A stretch of DNA of 64,000 bases. Origin: Gnetum montanum (taxonomy: Eukaryota; Streptophyta; Gnetopsida; Gnetales; Gnetaceae). The DNA lies in assembly GCA_015680685.1 (NCBI GenBank), contig MNCI01014373.1:4872-68871 (forward strand), written 5' to 3'. Shown one piece after another: positions 1 through 12,009 of this stretch. The notes beneath the pieces are model-generated. The model was not told the DNA's origin and made no database searches. It worked only from the letters and a program-made list of their open reading frames with translations. A program made the translations under genes and the position numbers. Positions within the stretch are counted from its first letter, which is position 1, and each line of letters begins with the position of its first letter.

Positions 1-229
1 TGAATCTCTTTAAAGTAAGTCATTTGTAGTTTACACACAACACAATCATTACATTTTTCACAACTGCACGCCGCAACAGCACACACACATACTCACATTA
101 ACTACTGAGTTTATTTTGAGGTATCTAGGCCTTGGTATTGCTAGAGACCAGCAGGCACCTAAATCCTGTTCGAGAACACTCATTGGCGGTCGTGTCCCAA
201 ACGGTCGCCAACAAAAACATGGCAAAATA

Positions 230-950
230 AGGCCAAGAAACATGAAAAGCTGAAGGAACACTTTTGTGACCAAGTAGGCATGTATAAGAAAATAAATGAA
301 AAGAAAATCTAGATGCCTAAAGCTAGTATTAAAGCCATATCAGCATGAAACTTCAACTAACAACCCATCTTGGATAGCTATGCTTTGGTCCATCAAGCAG
401 AAGTGAAAAATAAAGACCTACAGATTGAGGATTTGAAAGAGCACATGGCATTGGCTAACCTTAGATATGCCAACCTTTCCATGTGAATAGTAGGCCAACC
501 TAGAAATGAGTTTAAAAAGTAGATAGAAACCACCTATGCATTATATGAAAAAAGAGTTTGTAGATTGAAAAGATGCTTTGCAAAAGCTTCATGTGGAAAA
601 CTTGGACTTGAAGGTGGTTAAAGCCAGCTACCATGGATAGGAGGATGTCACCTCAACCCTAGCTAGGAGATTAACAAATTATCAAGAATTATAAGAGAAA
701 TCTAGGGCCTTTGAGAAAGAATGATGGTGATTTGTAGCCTGGTAGATGAAGGCTAATAAGATGTTCTCACACTTGCCATCTCCTTGGGATGTACCAGTGC
801 TACAACACATTGGTTTAGTAACCTAGATGGTACATGACCCAAGGATGGAAGAGGAGAAGTTGTAGGCTTGCTTGATTGCTACAAATTTCACAAGCCTGAT
901 GATAAAGGGAAATGCCTGATGGAAGAGCCACCCTATCCAAGAACCACATG
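230..950 (+). pseudogene. Accessory coiled-coil ORF of element A (C-terminal relic)
   Basis: Broken by stops and frameshifts, but alignable with the accessory ORFs of B (19920-20580) and C (minus strand, about 22300-21900). The part near 230-540 corresponds to the Lys/Glu-rich coiled coil: a KKHEKLKEH-like run, then DQVGMYKK beside DQVSLQKE in B. The part near 760-870 carries the C-terminal signature shared by all three copies, PWDVP, then HIG, then TWMVHDPR. Function is unknown. A host-derived or transposase-related accessory protein is the best guess. No intact start or frame survives. Confidence 0.6.
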
Positions 951-1126
951 AGCTTCTCTGAGTTGTGTCTTATAATTTTATGTCCAAATTTTTGTAAGCA
1001 CCATTACAGCATGAATAAGTCCATTTTTTTGTTTATCTAAGTCAGTCAATAATTCCATACCGTTCCACCAATTTTTGTAAAGAACTTGTTCCTCCTTTTG
1101 CTTAACTCAAGGATAAGTTTTCGTTC

Positions 1127-1139
1127 AATCGTGGGGGTA
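1127..1139 (+). other. Polypurine tract of element A
   Basis: The motif TCGTGGGGGTA lies directly before the LTR start TGATG. The same motif precedes the LTRs of C (minus, 21583-21597), D (35245-35257, degenerate) and B (36480-36492, degenerate). In LTR retrotransposons this site primes plus-strand DNA synthesis. Confidence 0.75.
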
Positions 1140-1999
1140 TGATGTGTCTTCATTGTGTCAGCCTCGATATTGAATATGTTATATCAAGTCCCAAAAAATG
1201 ATGTTCAATATCCAATATCATCTCTTCCATGCTAGCCTATAAATATAACACTTGGGTGCATAGTTGGAATATAGTTTTAGTTCTCAATTTTTTAAATTCT
1301 TTCTTAGATTTCTACATTCAAGTTCTGTTATTTCTAGTGCATGCCCGTAGTGTGATGTTTGTAATCGTAGGGCACCTTTGTTCGAGTGTGACGTACTTGG
1401 ACACGTTACATGACTAGAAATAAAGATCAAGATTACTTCCATCATTACTACATTTACTTAGCTTTATTATTGCCTTAGTTATTTAATTTTTTAATTATTT
1501 ACTATTTTCTTTAGTTAATGTTTCCATTTATTGCTATTTACTATTCTTGTCATTAAGTAGAATGAGTACGACTTAATTCTAAGCACTTAAGTGTAAGTTC
1601 TTGATAATTCAATAGTATATCATTTAGCACACCTAGTGACATACACTTGGAAATCCCAGTGGTAGTTACATGAAGTCCAAGGTGTGTAAAAATGATTAGG
1701 AATGAATACTCATCGCATGTAGGCTAGTTTAGGTTTTACTTTCCATTTTTCATTAGCTTAATTAATTTATATTTTTATTATAGTTAGGAGCAGCATAGGA
1801 TTAGACAACATCATATACCTCACTTTGGACTAAACCATACATGACAAAGCTAACACTAATCCAAGTGAGAAGACAACAAACTATGATCAAAGCATAATGA
1901 TTTAGATGCATAGCTAGCCCATCCATGAAATTCTATAGGATCATGCATGAACACTTATGATTCATTTGGTTGGATGTAGGGATACCTCACTTCTCATCA
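1140..1999 (+). repeat. 3' LTR of element A
   Basis: An 860-base LTR that starts TGATG after the polypurine tract and ends CTCATCA. A TATA box (TATAAATA, 1238-1245) lies about 100 bases in, so U3 is short. U3 carries its own repeat of GATATTGAATAT / CAATATCCAATATC type just before the TATA box. The last 40 bases match the conserved family 1 LTR end (GGTTGGATGTAGGGATACCT). Confidence 0.85.
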
Positions 2000-2875
2000 T
2001 CCAATGTGGGTATGTCCACACTCTAAGGGTAGAATCCTTGCATACCTTCAAACTTTATTCCTTTAAAATGTGAGGGCACACAACCTTTATAAAGTTTGAG
2101 CTCTGCTCAAAGTATTTTCTCATAGGAAACACACTTAATCCCATAAGGTTCCAACAAGCTCAAAATATGGGTTTAAGAATCCCATAATGTTTAAAATGAT
2201 GTGAGCTTTACAAGGAGTGTTTTCTCACTGGGAACACACTCAACCTCGCAAGGTGCCAACAAGCTCATAAGAAGCCTTCTTGCAAGAAGCACATCAATCC
2301 CGTAAGGTTTACAAAGAGAAAAAAAGAATTAAGAAGAGAATATAACTATACTTTACAAATTCCTTGCACTTAGGCTCACATAAAACAATTAACAAATGAT
2401 GGAGAAATGAGGAACAAAATAATTCACTTGATGTATACAATGATTGAATATCCTAATGAATAGTGCTTATCATTTTCACAAGGATTCCATTCTATTTTAT
2501 AGACATTCTTCTTTCCAAACAACCCTCAAAGTTTATGCAACAACTAGTTGGAAAATCCCATTTGAGCTTGGGATGTCTCACTAAAAACAAGCCATGTGTA
2601 GGTGAGACGTCCCATTGAAAATTGAAACATCTCACTTGGGACATCCCAAATAGGACATCTCAATATCCATTGAAACATCTACTATTTTTTTGAAATGTTT
2701 GGCCTAAGACTAAAGTTTCACCTTTGAGACATCTGTTGATCTTATGGGACATCTAGGCAAAACATCTTCATTTGGCTTGTAGGCTCTATGCATCCTTGAC
2801 ATCATGTAGTCTTAGTTGGAACTTCAGTAATGCATATCTCATCTTAATATTTCAACTTAGTCTTGTCAAGATCTC
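2000..2875 (-). repeat. Old LTR fragment, probably Copia-like
   Basis: This stretch has no gene. It reads best as a minus-strand LTR. A minus TATA box (TCTATAAAATAG) is near 2485-2500. Upstream of it on the minus strand (2560-2780) are many copies of a GAGATGTC / GACATCTC motif. Downstream (2060-2320) are three degenerate repeats of about 70 bases containing CCTTATGGGATT. The + strand LTR at 40572-41855 has the same organisation and the same CTTATGGGATTGAG phrase, so both are probably one family. The fragment continues past the solo LTR at 3797. Assignment to Copia is an inference from LTR style only. Confidence 0.5.
2060..2320. repeat. Three degenerate tandem repeats, about 70 bases each
   Basis: Each copy runs through a phrase like TTTCTCATAGGAAACACACT, then AATCCCATAAGGTTCCAACA, then AGCTCA. 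The third copy is shorter. They lie in the presumed R-U5 part of the old LTR and match in position the two-copy repeat at 41480-41715. Confidence 0.6.
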
Positions 2876-3791
2876 TAATGAGTGATGAGGTACCCCTATG
2901 CTCAACCATATGAATCACAAGCATTCACACACAATTTGGCTAAATTCCATGGATGGGGCTAGTTGTGGTATCTAGATCGATATGCTCTTATTGCAGTTCA
3001 CTATCTTCCCACTTAGACTAGTGGTAGCTTTGTCATTCATGGTTTATTCCAAAGTGAGACATATGATGTTTATTATTTTATGTTTTATAAATTTGATTGC
3101 CTACAATAAGAATGAAAGGTAAATTAATTAAAGATCTAATTCATCTACTACCTAGCTAGCCTAACACAAGTACCCATCCCCCTTTCCTAGACACATCTTG
3201 AACACATATAGCACTGCTAGGCTCCTAAATTTTCAGTGTTGCTAGTTTACCAAGCACTATATGTATGCTCGAAGTGGTCATGCTTGTGTTCATTAACAAC
3301 TAGAAATTAATTGCTTAATTGAAATTCATTAAAGTAAAGTCCATTAAAGGAAATATTAATCTATTCTCAGTGCTACAAATATTGTCAAAAGAGTTCATTT
3401 TTATTCCCATCACATTGCTACACTCAAGTACATCATTTTTCAAACAAAGATCCATACACAGTTAGACTCTTACTACAAGCACTCAGAAAATATTCTAACT
3501 CTAGAGAAAATAAACTGCAAGAGCTTCACTACTTTGCCTGAAAAAACTATAAAAAGTTCATGCCTAATCGAGAGCCCAGGAACTATATTTATAGGCCAAT
3601 GTATACCCCCCAACATCGGATACTCGACGTTGCATCTGCGTTTCAACGTTGGGGCCTTGTTATTGAAGCCTTATTATTGGAGCCTTATTATTAAAGCCTT
3701 ATTATTGGAGCCTTGTTATTAGAGCCCTATTATCGGAGCCTTGTTATCAAAGCCCTGTTATTAGATAACCTAGCCAACTGATGATTCATCA
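2876..3791 (-). repeat. Solo LTR, family 1, minus orientation
   Basis: A 916-base LTR read on the minus strand. Its left edge is the conserved GAGGTACCCCTA end and its right edge is ATGATTCATCA. The flanks are identical: ATCTC at 2871-2875 and ATCTC at 3792-3796, a 5-base target duplication. With nothing internal left, it is the product of LTR-LTR recombination. A minus TATA box is at 3586-3593. Confidence 0.85.
3655..3768. repeat. 15-base tandem repeat in U3 of the solo LTR
   Basis: About seven imperfect copies of a unit like TTATTATTGGAGCCT, next to the TATA box on the upstream side. Other family 1 LTRs have unrelated repeats at the same place. Confidence 0.8.
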
Positions 3792-3796
3792 ATCTC

Positions 3797-4955
3797 ATCA
3801 TGACTACGTCTAGGTTCTTGTCCCAAACTCTTGTCTTGATAACATCTAGCCTCTTGTCTTAATCTTAAGCTCTTGTCATCTTTTAAGTTCTTGTCTTGAT
3901 CTCATAGAGTCCTTTTCTTATTCCTTCTTAGTCATACAAGATCACAAGCACATTTTCCACATTCTCCATTTTCTAAGATTTTGACATACCTCAAGGTCAA
4001 TAGTAGTAGCAGCAAGTAAGGAACTAGGATTGGTTCTAGCAAAAATAGTACTCTACCTTCACCCTACTCACTTCCTCCCATAGCTCAAATGTAACTTATT
4101 TAAACCCTACTATTCTTCTATTTTACCTGTAATGACTATTTTTTATTTCTTAGATTTTAAGCATATTTTGCTACCATTTGCAATGCTAAGCTTAGATTCC
4201 ATTAGGATTTGTAGTCTAGAAAAGTCTTAAAGCTTGGATGAAAGCTTTTAGTTTCAATTTTGTTGTGAGGATTGAGAACCCCATTGTGTAACCTTAGTTT
4301 TGAGGGTTTTGAAAATATCTAGATTTTCATTGCTATAAATTTCATGCATGCTTGATTTTATTTTGCTTGTGAGTCATAGATAGAAAACACATCAAATATC
4401 CAAGTTTTAAGTAGACTTTGATACCTAGATTAAAGAAAATTTTAGTCTTCACATTACTATTATAATGCATTAAATAACAACACTAAAGAAATAGCATATT
4501 ATAATTTCTAGTTAATTTTAGTTGAATCTATTGAATTTTTTAAGTTATAGAAGTAGAAATATAGCATGTTTTTATAGCTATATTTGCAATCATTCTTGCA
4601 AATTTTACAAAAACATGATTTTGGGATTTTTCATGAAGAACATGATGTAAGGGTATTATTGTGATGAAAAGATATCCTACATTAAAATGAGTTTTTATGT
4701 AGAGCATTAAAACTCAATATCTAAACTTCAACATGTCATGATGAAAGCCAAAAGAAGAGTTTCAATATGTAGATAAATGTAGGTTTGGTATGTTTTTATG
4801 CGATGGTGATAAGTTATAATTTTAAAGAAAAATACTATATTTTCAATGCTAGGAAGTTTCAACATTTTTATTAAGGATACAGGGGTGCCTAGGCTCCTTA
4901 TCATTGCGATAATATTTTTCATCTTAGTGGATAAAAGAAGAATCCTTAAGAACAA
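3797..4955. other. Interval without recognisable gene
   Basis: 3797-3990 has repeated CTTGTCTTGAT-like phrases and is probably the rest of the old LTR interrupted by the solo LTR. 3990-4955 is A+T-rich, with only short chance ORFs. It may hold the first exon and first intron of the relic gene at 4960, but I cannot show this. Confidence 0.4.
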
Positions 4956-4959
4956 TTAG

Positions 4960-7900
4960 AAAATATCAAGGCCCATTAGGAGCAAGCCATTCTTTGATGA
5001 CAATATGATAGTGCCATTGAAGCTATGGACATGTAGAGCAGCTACCAAATTCTCGAAGCTCTTCATCATCCACTTCCACATGGTGATCTAGAAAGGCTTA
5101 CAAGAGAATCTCATCCTTCAAGCTTTAGAGGGAATCCTACTAGGATTTGCTACTAAGGTCAGAGAAATAATTTCCAAAGAGAAATCTAAGATTGAAAAAC
5201 TATCTATATGAAACATTTGAACAAACTATGAAAAAGAAAATAATATTGGTAGTTTAGCTCATGAAAACTTAGACTTCCAAGATAACGTCCAACTTACCAA
5301 GTTTCTAGATTTTTTAAGAGGTGAGTTAGTAGCTTAAGAGATGAGAAAATTTTAATTTAGTCTTATTTTGACTAAAACTAACTTTAAGATTGTTGTGTAG
5401 ATTTGATGATGTAGATGTGTAGAGTCTCGGTTGCTTAGCATTTTTGTAGAACTTATTGAGAGATCTTTCCTAGCATCGAAACTAGAAACATCAAGTGATG
5501 TCCCATTTAAATGCATAGTATAAGAGATTAAGATTGCACAAGCTTTGAAATGATTAGAATAACCAAGGATGGCTTCATCCATTATGAAATAAAGTCCACT
5601 AAGAAATTGTAGAGTGGCCAAAGAGGTCAAGGATCATCCTAAGTCCTAATAATAAGCATAGAAAGATGAATTTTTATGTGAATATATATATATATATATA
5701 TAATAGAGTTAAACAAAAGATAGGACTAGTTAGAAAAGAAACTAATCATGAAATATGCTTATTTGTAGCTTAAATAGGCATTGATGATGTCAAGTTCATT
5801 GACATCATGGGAGCAGTAGAAGAATTTGAAATCATGTCTAGTAGAAAAGTGTTCAAAATAGCTTTTTTTAGAGGGAAGGAGTTAAATACTTTAATAAGTT
5901 TGTTAGGTAGGTATTTTGTATGCTTTAGGACTAAGGCACCCATACCCTAGTGTTGTTGAATATGTAGGATTAATAAAGAGCTATTTAGAAAAGAAAAAGA
6001 TAGTGATTATGATTCATGTAGATTGCAAGTAATTCATCATCACTTGGGATCTAGCTATATTAAGGTATTGATTAGGATTCCTCAAAAAAGGAATAAAGAT
6101 TAATAGTTTCAAGCTAGAGTCAACGGAATTATCAATCTTAGAAGAGCTAGTGGGATTGGAAAAGAAGAATGTCATCAATGTACATAAGGGAACTAATGAA
6201 TATTTGAAGAAGTAATTCCATTTTTTCATTGAAAGGCTCTTCTACAATAAGATAAGCTAAAAGTGGAAGTTGGTTCCTAGGAAATTGTATGGATTATAGA
6301 AGGTGATGTCTCAAGGAAGGGTGGCCAACTGGACACCAATTATCTATGAAGAGGTAGTTGAAGATATGGAAAAGCTACCCCAAGAGTACAAGAAATGAAC
6401 AAAAAACATGGTGAACAAAAGGCTCAATTTTGGCTTCTATTATAGGTTAATAAAAGCAATGATAATTTTGTTTACTTGGGAAGGAGAGAATAAAGTTGAT
6501 GTTACTTCAAAATTAGAATTCAAGTCCCCATTCTGCTAACACTTAGGGATTTTGATGTCTTCATACAACACTGGAGGTGGTGGTCCATTGGTACAGTGTC
6601 AAAGGCTAGAAAAATGGTGGAATCATTAATGATAGAGAACATTAAGAAACCTCAAAAGAAAATATGTGGAGACTAGGAATTAGGAAAGGATGAAGTTTTA
6701 ATGAAAATCTTTGGAATTATGGAGAAGGGATGTGATTCAAGAAAGAAAAAACTTCTTTATGAGGAAGAAGATATCTTCTTGGAGTTCCTAAAAAGAATGG
6801 TCTTCCAAGAGAAGCTAGAAGAATGAACAAGTTTGTCTTTTTCATGCATTCTACTAAGTGTTATTAACATAATGTGGTTTTTAGTTTTGAGTTATCAAAG
6901 TAACATCATACTAACACTTAGGTTATTTTGTAGAAGTTACTTATGATAGAAGAGTCATGAAATGGAAAGTAAAGAAGCTACATTCCAGCCTTCTTTCAAT
7001 CCTTGAAGGTCCAAAGGAAGGTATGAGCATAGAGAAGATGTATTTCTTACATAACTTATTTTCATTACAGGAAAATGAAGGGGATAGAGAAAGCTTAAAT
7101 TTTTTTCTAACCTCTTTGGTTTAAAAACTTATGAAATAGGCTAAGAAGAGTAAGTGAGTAAGGGCTAGGGGAGGGATGAGCTACTAGAATTAGAGAACTG
7201 GCCTCCACCTCCTGCAAATGTTACTCCTTCATCTAGAAAACTCATTTTGAATAATTCATAGATTTATAAGTTAATAAAAAAGGTGAAGAGCTCGAAACTT
7301 TCAACATCATATGATAAAGTATAAATGACATCATGTCAAAAGTTTATATGTTAATTCTAAAGATCTATAAAAATAATTGACCATTTTCTTCTCTTTGATA
7401 CAAATGAAAAGAAAGATCTCAGCTTGTATAAATGACAAGCAAATGATGTTGAATGAGTTAGTAGAGGACATGGAGAGAAAACTAAACTTAATGTCTCCAA
7501 AAGAATGTAAAGTAACTTAAAACATTGTTATTGTAGAATAATGTGCATTATTAATAGTAGAGAATCTAACATTTTCTTACTTATTTTGCAAAAATAAAGA
7601 TTAGGTTAGACAAGAATCATGTAACCCTCTATAATCCAAAGGTGAATATGGATATAGTGGCAGAGAAAATAGTTATAGATGAAATAAGCGAGATCCTTAA
7701 TTATTCTACGGATATGAGAGTACTTGGTATAGAACAAGCCAATAAAACCATCATACTCCTAGACTCCTTGGATCAAGCATAAAAAGAAAACTAAAAGAAT
7801 GAATGACAAATAAGAATGTTGTCTAATTAGGTGAAGTTGCTAGAAGTGGAGCTAAGGGGTAGCAACATGGTTAGACACAATCCTCCTTCTCATGCATATT

Positions 7901-8420
7901 GGAGAGAAAGGAATAAAGTTGCATAGTTTTAAAGAGCATTAATGGAACAAAAGGTATCAACCTTAGCAATGACTTATTTCATAATGAGTTTACAAAACTC
8001 TGTAGTAGCATGAAAAAGTTGGGGTAGGAAGCATCAAACTAATAAGAGATGGTATAAAATAAAGTGCTACAAGTTGTTAAAGGAGAATATGAGTTTATTT
8101 TTAGATATAGAAATAAGAAGTTTGTTTATTAAATAGACCATATTAAAAGACTTGTTTGAGAATTTTACGAATAGTATGGTTATTATCATACTAGAAGAGG
8201 AATGGAAAGGTTCACAAGGGAAACCTATAGAAGAAAGAGATGATGATGATATCACCCTAGAGAAGTTGAAAGCCTATAAAGAAGAATAAATAGCATCCTA
8301 TCAAGGATTCCAGGTTTAGCTTTTGAGACATTAGACAGAACCAACCTAAGCTTGGAAGAGATAGAAAAAAGAATATTGGAGATATACAAGGAAACATAGG
8401 GTAAGAATGAAGACTTTAGG
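4960..8420 (+). pseudogene. Antisense accessory gene relic in element F (FCP1-like start, coiled-coil end)
   Basis: Heavily decayed, but collinear with the multi-exon gene of H at 57335-62610. Block 1 (4960-5165) reads GPLG, then LKLW, then KFSKLFIIHFHMVI, beside GPLG, HAIW and SFFSFILQNFNVVIW in H. Block 2 (about 6090-6230) reads FKLESTELSILEELVG then INVHKGT, beside the VSFHLTTKFLSNLFG part of H. Block 3 (about 8010-8085) reads SWGRKHQTNKRWYK, beside KWGQNQKDHKQQYKKW of H. An acceptor-like TTTTCATTACAG lies near 7060. The gene runs opposite to gag and protease of F. It has many stops and no function can be assumed. The block alignments are by eye. Confidence 0.5.
5682..5702. repeat. (TA)n microsatellite
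   Basis: An uninterrupted TA run of about 20 bases inside the relic gene region of F. Confidence 0.9.
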
Positions 8421-8429
8421 TTATTATTT

Positions 8430-9430
8430 TATTTTTTTAAATTTAATTGATAAAATAAAATAACTAACCTATTAGTTTGGATTATGTGTAAACCCTAGGA
8501 AAAGTAGTCGGAAACTAGTAGAAAAGTCTACTTTTCGGTAAATTGATGAAGAAAAGGAGGAAGCTATTGGAAAGAAATAAGACTACTAAATCTTTTTGTA
8601 TTATTTTATGTGTCACCTGTGTTTAATGTACAAAAAAATATTAATAAAAAATTAAGTATTTTTTATGTCTCAAAGAAATAAGATGTCATGTCAAATGTTA
8701 TGACATGGATTAGTTGTAAAGACTATTTATGACGATAAACATAATATTTTCATTATCATTCCAAGTTAACCATTTTTTGTTATTAATAGTTATGAAATTA
8801 ACATGATGTAATGAAGTCAATAACTACTTATTAACATTGCCTATTAACAATAAGTGATTAAGAGAAGATAAAGGTCTGACTTTGTAATTAAGTGTGATTC
8901 TTAATAGGCATTGATAGATGTCAACCAATCAAAGAGTGATAAACAAGTGTAAATGACATATAACATCAAACTATTATGATGTGTTAAATTTCATCTTCTA
9001 AAACTATTATGTACTATAATGATTATAGAAAAAAATGTAGAAAATCAATGTAAACTTTCTCACTAATCATCATTACATGATGATAGAAAATAGTAGAAGA
9101 TAAATATAAAGCATTCCTAATAAGTACTAGAAGATGTCCACTACCTACAAGAAGTGATAAACAAGGGATAACAATTTGAAAACTTAAGCATCCAAAGTTA
9201 TAGTATTTTCTATGAACTTTTGAGTAGGTTTCTATGAAGGATAAGAAAATCCTTCTTTTTAGGCAATTATATATCAAGTTCTCCAAAGCCTAAATCAACA
9301 AACTCAACATTAAAAACAAGCTCATCACTTAAGCCTATTAGATCTATAATAACAGTGGCGATTTTGGAGAAAAAGGAACTATAAGCTTACCTATAGGTTC
9401 AAGCTTGATATCAACCAATTTGCCACTAAG
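8430..9430. other. Non-coding spacer in element F
   Basis: It lies between the antisense relic and the protease relic. It is A+T-rich with repeated short phrases such as GATGTCATGTCAAATGTTATG. In H the same position holds AGTTTAACGTCAT tandem repeats, of which this could be a worn version. No gene is seen. Confidence 0.4.
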
Positions 9431-9966
9431 ATGATAAGCTCAAGCTTCTTTATCTAAGTGAGAAACACTTAGAATTTGTTTGTATGTTGAGATTATTATC
9501 TCATGGTTTTGAATATCAATGTATATCTCCTGATGTATAAGAAAAGATACAACTCAATGTTGAGCCAACCAAGGGCATTCAAGTATTCCATTGACACCAG
9601 GACACTTATGTATTATCATAAAAAGAGCTTTAGATTGCATAGAATCACCAACCATGAATGGTAACATGATGGAACCTAAAACGTCTTCTTATGGACCATC
9701 AAAGAAAACATGTTTTATTAAAAGCTACTAGATCATGGAGACTAAGATGCTTGATAATAATCCATATGATCATGTTAGATTTGGCATCATCATCAACATG
9801 TATTAGTAAAACTAAGGCTTTAGGTGATACCTTGATGATGATGTAGAGTGGCAACTGATAAATATATCCCTTCTTCAAATTAGTCTTGAGGTTCTCACCA
9901 TGAAAGTTTAAAGAGTTTGATCCATAATGAGGAAATTGAAAAAAGAAAGATATAACTTTCATCTAA
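9430..9966 (-). pseudogene. Protease relic of element F
   Basis: Minus-strand reading gives a beta-strand-rich stretch (LPLYIIIKVSPKALVLLIHV, 9780-9860), where the LL-D-GA active-site region of a retropepsin would be expected, then a hydrophobic tail. Near 9530-9600 it reads LECPWLAQ then SFLIHQE, which matches the plant Ty3/Gypsy phrase LGRPWL-HA-x-PS-LHQ at the end of protease. Element H has PTLGCPWLAQLKAISSPIHQ at its protease end (63690-63810), so F and H are related. No clear DSGA motif remains, and stops and frameshifts are frequent. Confidence 0.55.
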
Positions 9967-10021
9967 GTAGAAATATCATTTAGAACCATGATCCTCTTAA
10001 AAACATCATATAATGAAGCAT

Positions 10022-10394
10022 TGATGAGTCACGTTAAATTGGCTATGTTGACAAGGCCTCATCGACATAGCCTAGTCAACAGGGCCTCATTGATGCAGCC
10101 TAGTTGATAGGGCCTCATCAATGAGGCCCCATCAACATTGTGTCATGTGTTGGCTATAAATATGTGCTTGTAGCCACATTTATGGCATACATAGATTCTA
10201 GTAGCAGTAGAGCTCTTACATTTTTTCCATTCAAAAGTTAGAATTTTTCCTCCAAGTTCTCGTAGCAGGAGTGATTGAGTATATGAATCTTTATTTAAGC
10301 ATTGTTGTACCTAAGCACAATAGTGTGTGCAGTAATAAAGACAAGCTTTCTAATAAATCTTGTAGCACTTTGGATAGATTAGCTATTTCATTGC
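10022..10394 (+). repeat. 5' LTR of element B, 3'-truncated
   Basis: It starts TGATGAGTCACG, matching the 3' LTR at 36493 (TGACGAGTCATG). U3 has repeats of GGCCTCATCAATGAGGCC type, and TATAAATA is at 10155-10162. Matching stops near GATTAGCTATTTCATTGCATG, about 370 bases in. The rest of U5, the primer site and the N-terminal half of gag are missing. Gag sequence follows directly. Confidence 0.85.
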
Positions 10395-11990
10395 ATGCTC
10401 AATTTTGCAAAGGCAATTAAAATTCCAACCAGACATATGAAAGATAGTCGAATCAAGCACCTAGACATGAATAATATTCCAAGATTTGAGGGGGATATAA
10501 CTCTGATCCAAAAATTCATCTACAAGCTTTTCATGATGCCTACACCTTATAGAACAACGACAATGAATGGTAGAAACTTAAGAATTTCCCAAGGATAGTC
10601 ATCAAGGAAGCTAAAAGCTGGTACCAGTCTTTGAAACTGAAATCTATTCATTAATGGAGTACCATGTTAGAGCTGTTCAATGACAAATACCAAACATACT
10701 CCAGAGTGTCTAATTTGAGAAGGAAAATCCAAGGCTAGAAATAGGGAACACATGAACCCTTGAATGCTACCATGGGCTACTACTATTCACACTTACACCA
10801 ATGCCTTGGCCATGGTTATTCGTAGAGGGAACAACTTTGCCACATCATAGATGGGCTCAGAGCAAAAATAAGAAGAGTCCTTGGGATGTATGCCGAAGGA
10901 AGATTGTCTAAACTAAGAGCTCATCAAATCCAAAGGCTAATCGAGTAGATAGAAAAAGAAGAAGGTGAGCTATGAAAAAGAAAAAGTGTTGAAGAGTATA
11001 ATAGGGACCCTTTCATCAGAAAACAAGAGGTCTAATTTTGTGACGAGGAGAAATCACCACTTAATGAAGTGGTGAATAGAAAGATCTTGCCCATTCAAAA
11101 ATTTGTTTATGATATTTTAGCTAAAGTTAATAAATTATGGGACTCTTTGAATGAAAAATTTCAAAATTCTTTGAAGATTACTAAAGAATCCAAAGAGCAA
11201 AATAGTGATCATAATCGTAGGAGCCAAAAAGAAGTTGAACGTGCCTACCAAAGAGGTAAGGGCAAAGCTCTTATAGTAGAGGAAGTTGTGGAGTCTAACT
11301 CTGATGATGAAGTCGAATGTGACATTTTTCAATATGAAAAATCAAAGGGATGTTTCCCTATGGTGTTACACTTATAAGAGTCTAGAGTGTATGCATTGAA
11401 TCCTCGCCTTGCATGGAGCCAAGCTCTGAGATGATTTCCTTTTCCTCAAGGCAATCCAAGATTGTTCCACCAATATAAACAAGCTTACTATCCAAATGAA
11501 ACTCCTCCATAACCATATGAACAATATCAAGAGTGGTACCAACCACAATCATGGGGAATGCCACCACCAAGGTAGCAACACCCTTATAGGCAACTAGATC
11601 CATACAGGTACTATGTTCAGCATCCCCTCTCCCTAGAAGTTTTGCAAGTCATACATCATTCCATCATCACTATTACCCTCTAGAGTACCACTGAATACAT
11701 TCACCACCTACTTAAGGGGAAAATCCATATTCATATCCATATCATCCTCTGCATCCCTCTGCACATACACCTCCACCTCCAACCTAGTTACCTCCTTCTC
11801 TATCTATGCAGGATGACATTCCTTCACAACCACAACAACGAAATGCTATATGGGCTATATACTCACAACAAATTTTTCAAACAAGTGGTTTGAATAATTG
11901 ATCAAGGAAAAGACCTTTATTCTGACCTAGCAATCCTCTCCAACCCTCATAATCTAGTCCGATTGATCATCCTACATCTCCAGCACACTC
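10395..11990 (+). pseudogene. gag relic of element B
   Basis: Nucleocapsid/capsid precursor of the retrotransposon. It begins inside gag: the phrase IPTRH-x-DS-IK-LDMNNIPRFEG (10420-10490) matches D at 31150-31220. The capsid core follows in shifted frames (SWYQSLKLKSI, then WSTMLELFNDKYQ, 10610-10690). A Pro/Tyr/Gln-rich tail spans about 11480-11990. At 11320-11360 a CDIFQYEKSKGCFP phrase stands where D has CEIC, so any zinc-knuckle-like element is damaged here. There are several frameshifts. The N-terminal third is lost in the 5' LTR fusion. Confidence 0.75.
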
Positions 11991-12009
11991 ATCCTCTACA
12001 TTAAATACC

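Larger units (their letters stand above)
1..1999 (+). mobile_element. Element A: 3' end of a family 1 Ty3/Gypsy retrotransposon
   Basis: This is the right-hand end of a + strand LTR retrotransposon whose 5' part lies outside the window. In order it holds the C-terminal half of an accessory coiled-coil ORF, a short non-coding stretch, a polypurine tract and a complete 3' LTR. The same order is seen in element B (20100-20720, then 36286-37414). No pol remains in the visible part. Bases 1-200 show no recognisable gene. The five bases after the LTR (TCCAA, 2000-2004) would be one copy of the target duplication, but the partner copy is out of view. Confidence 0.8.
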
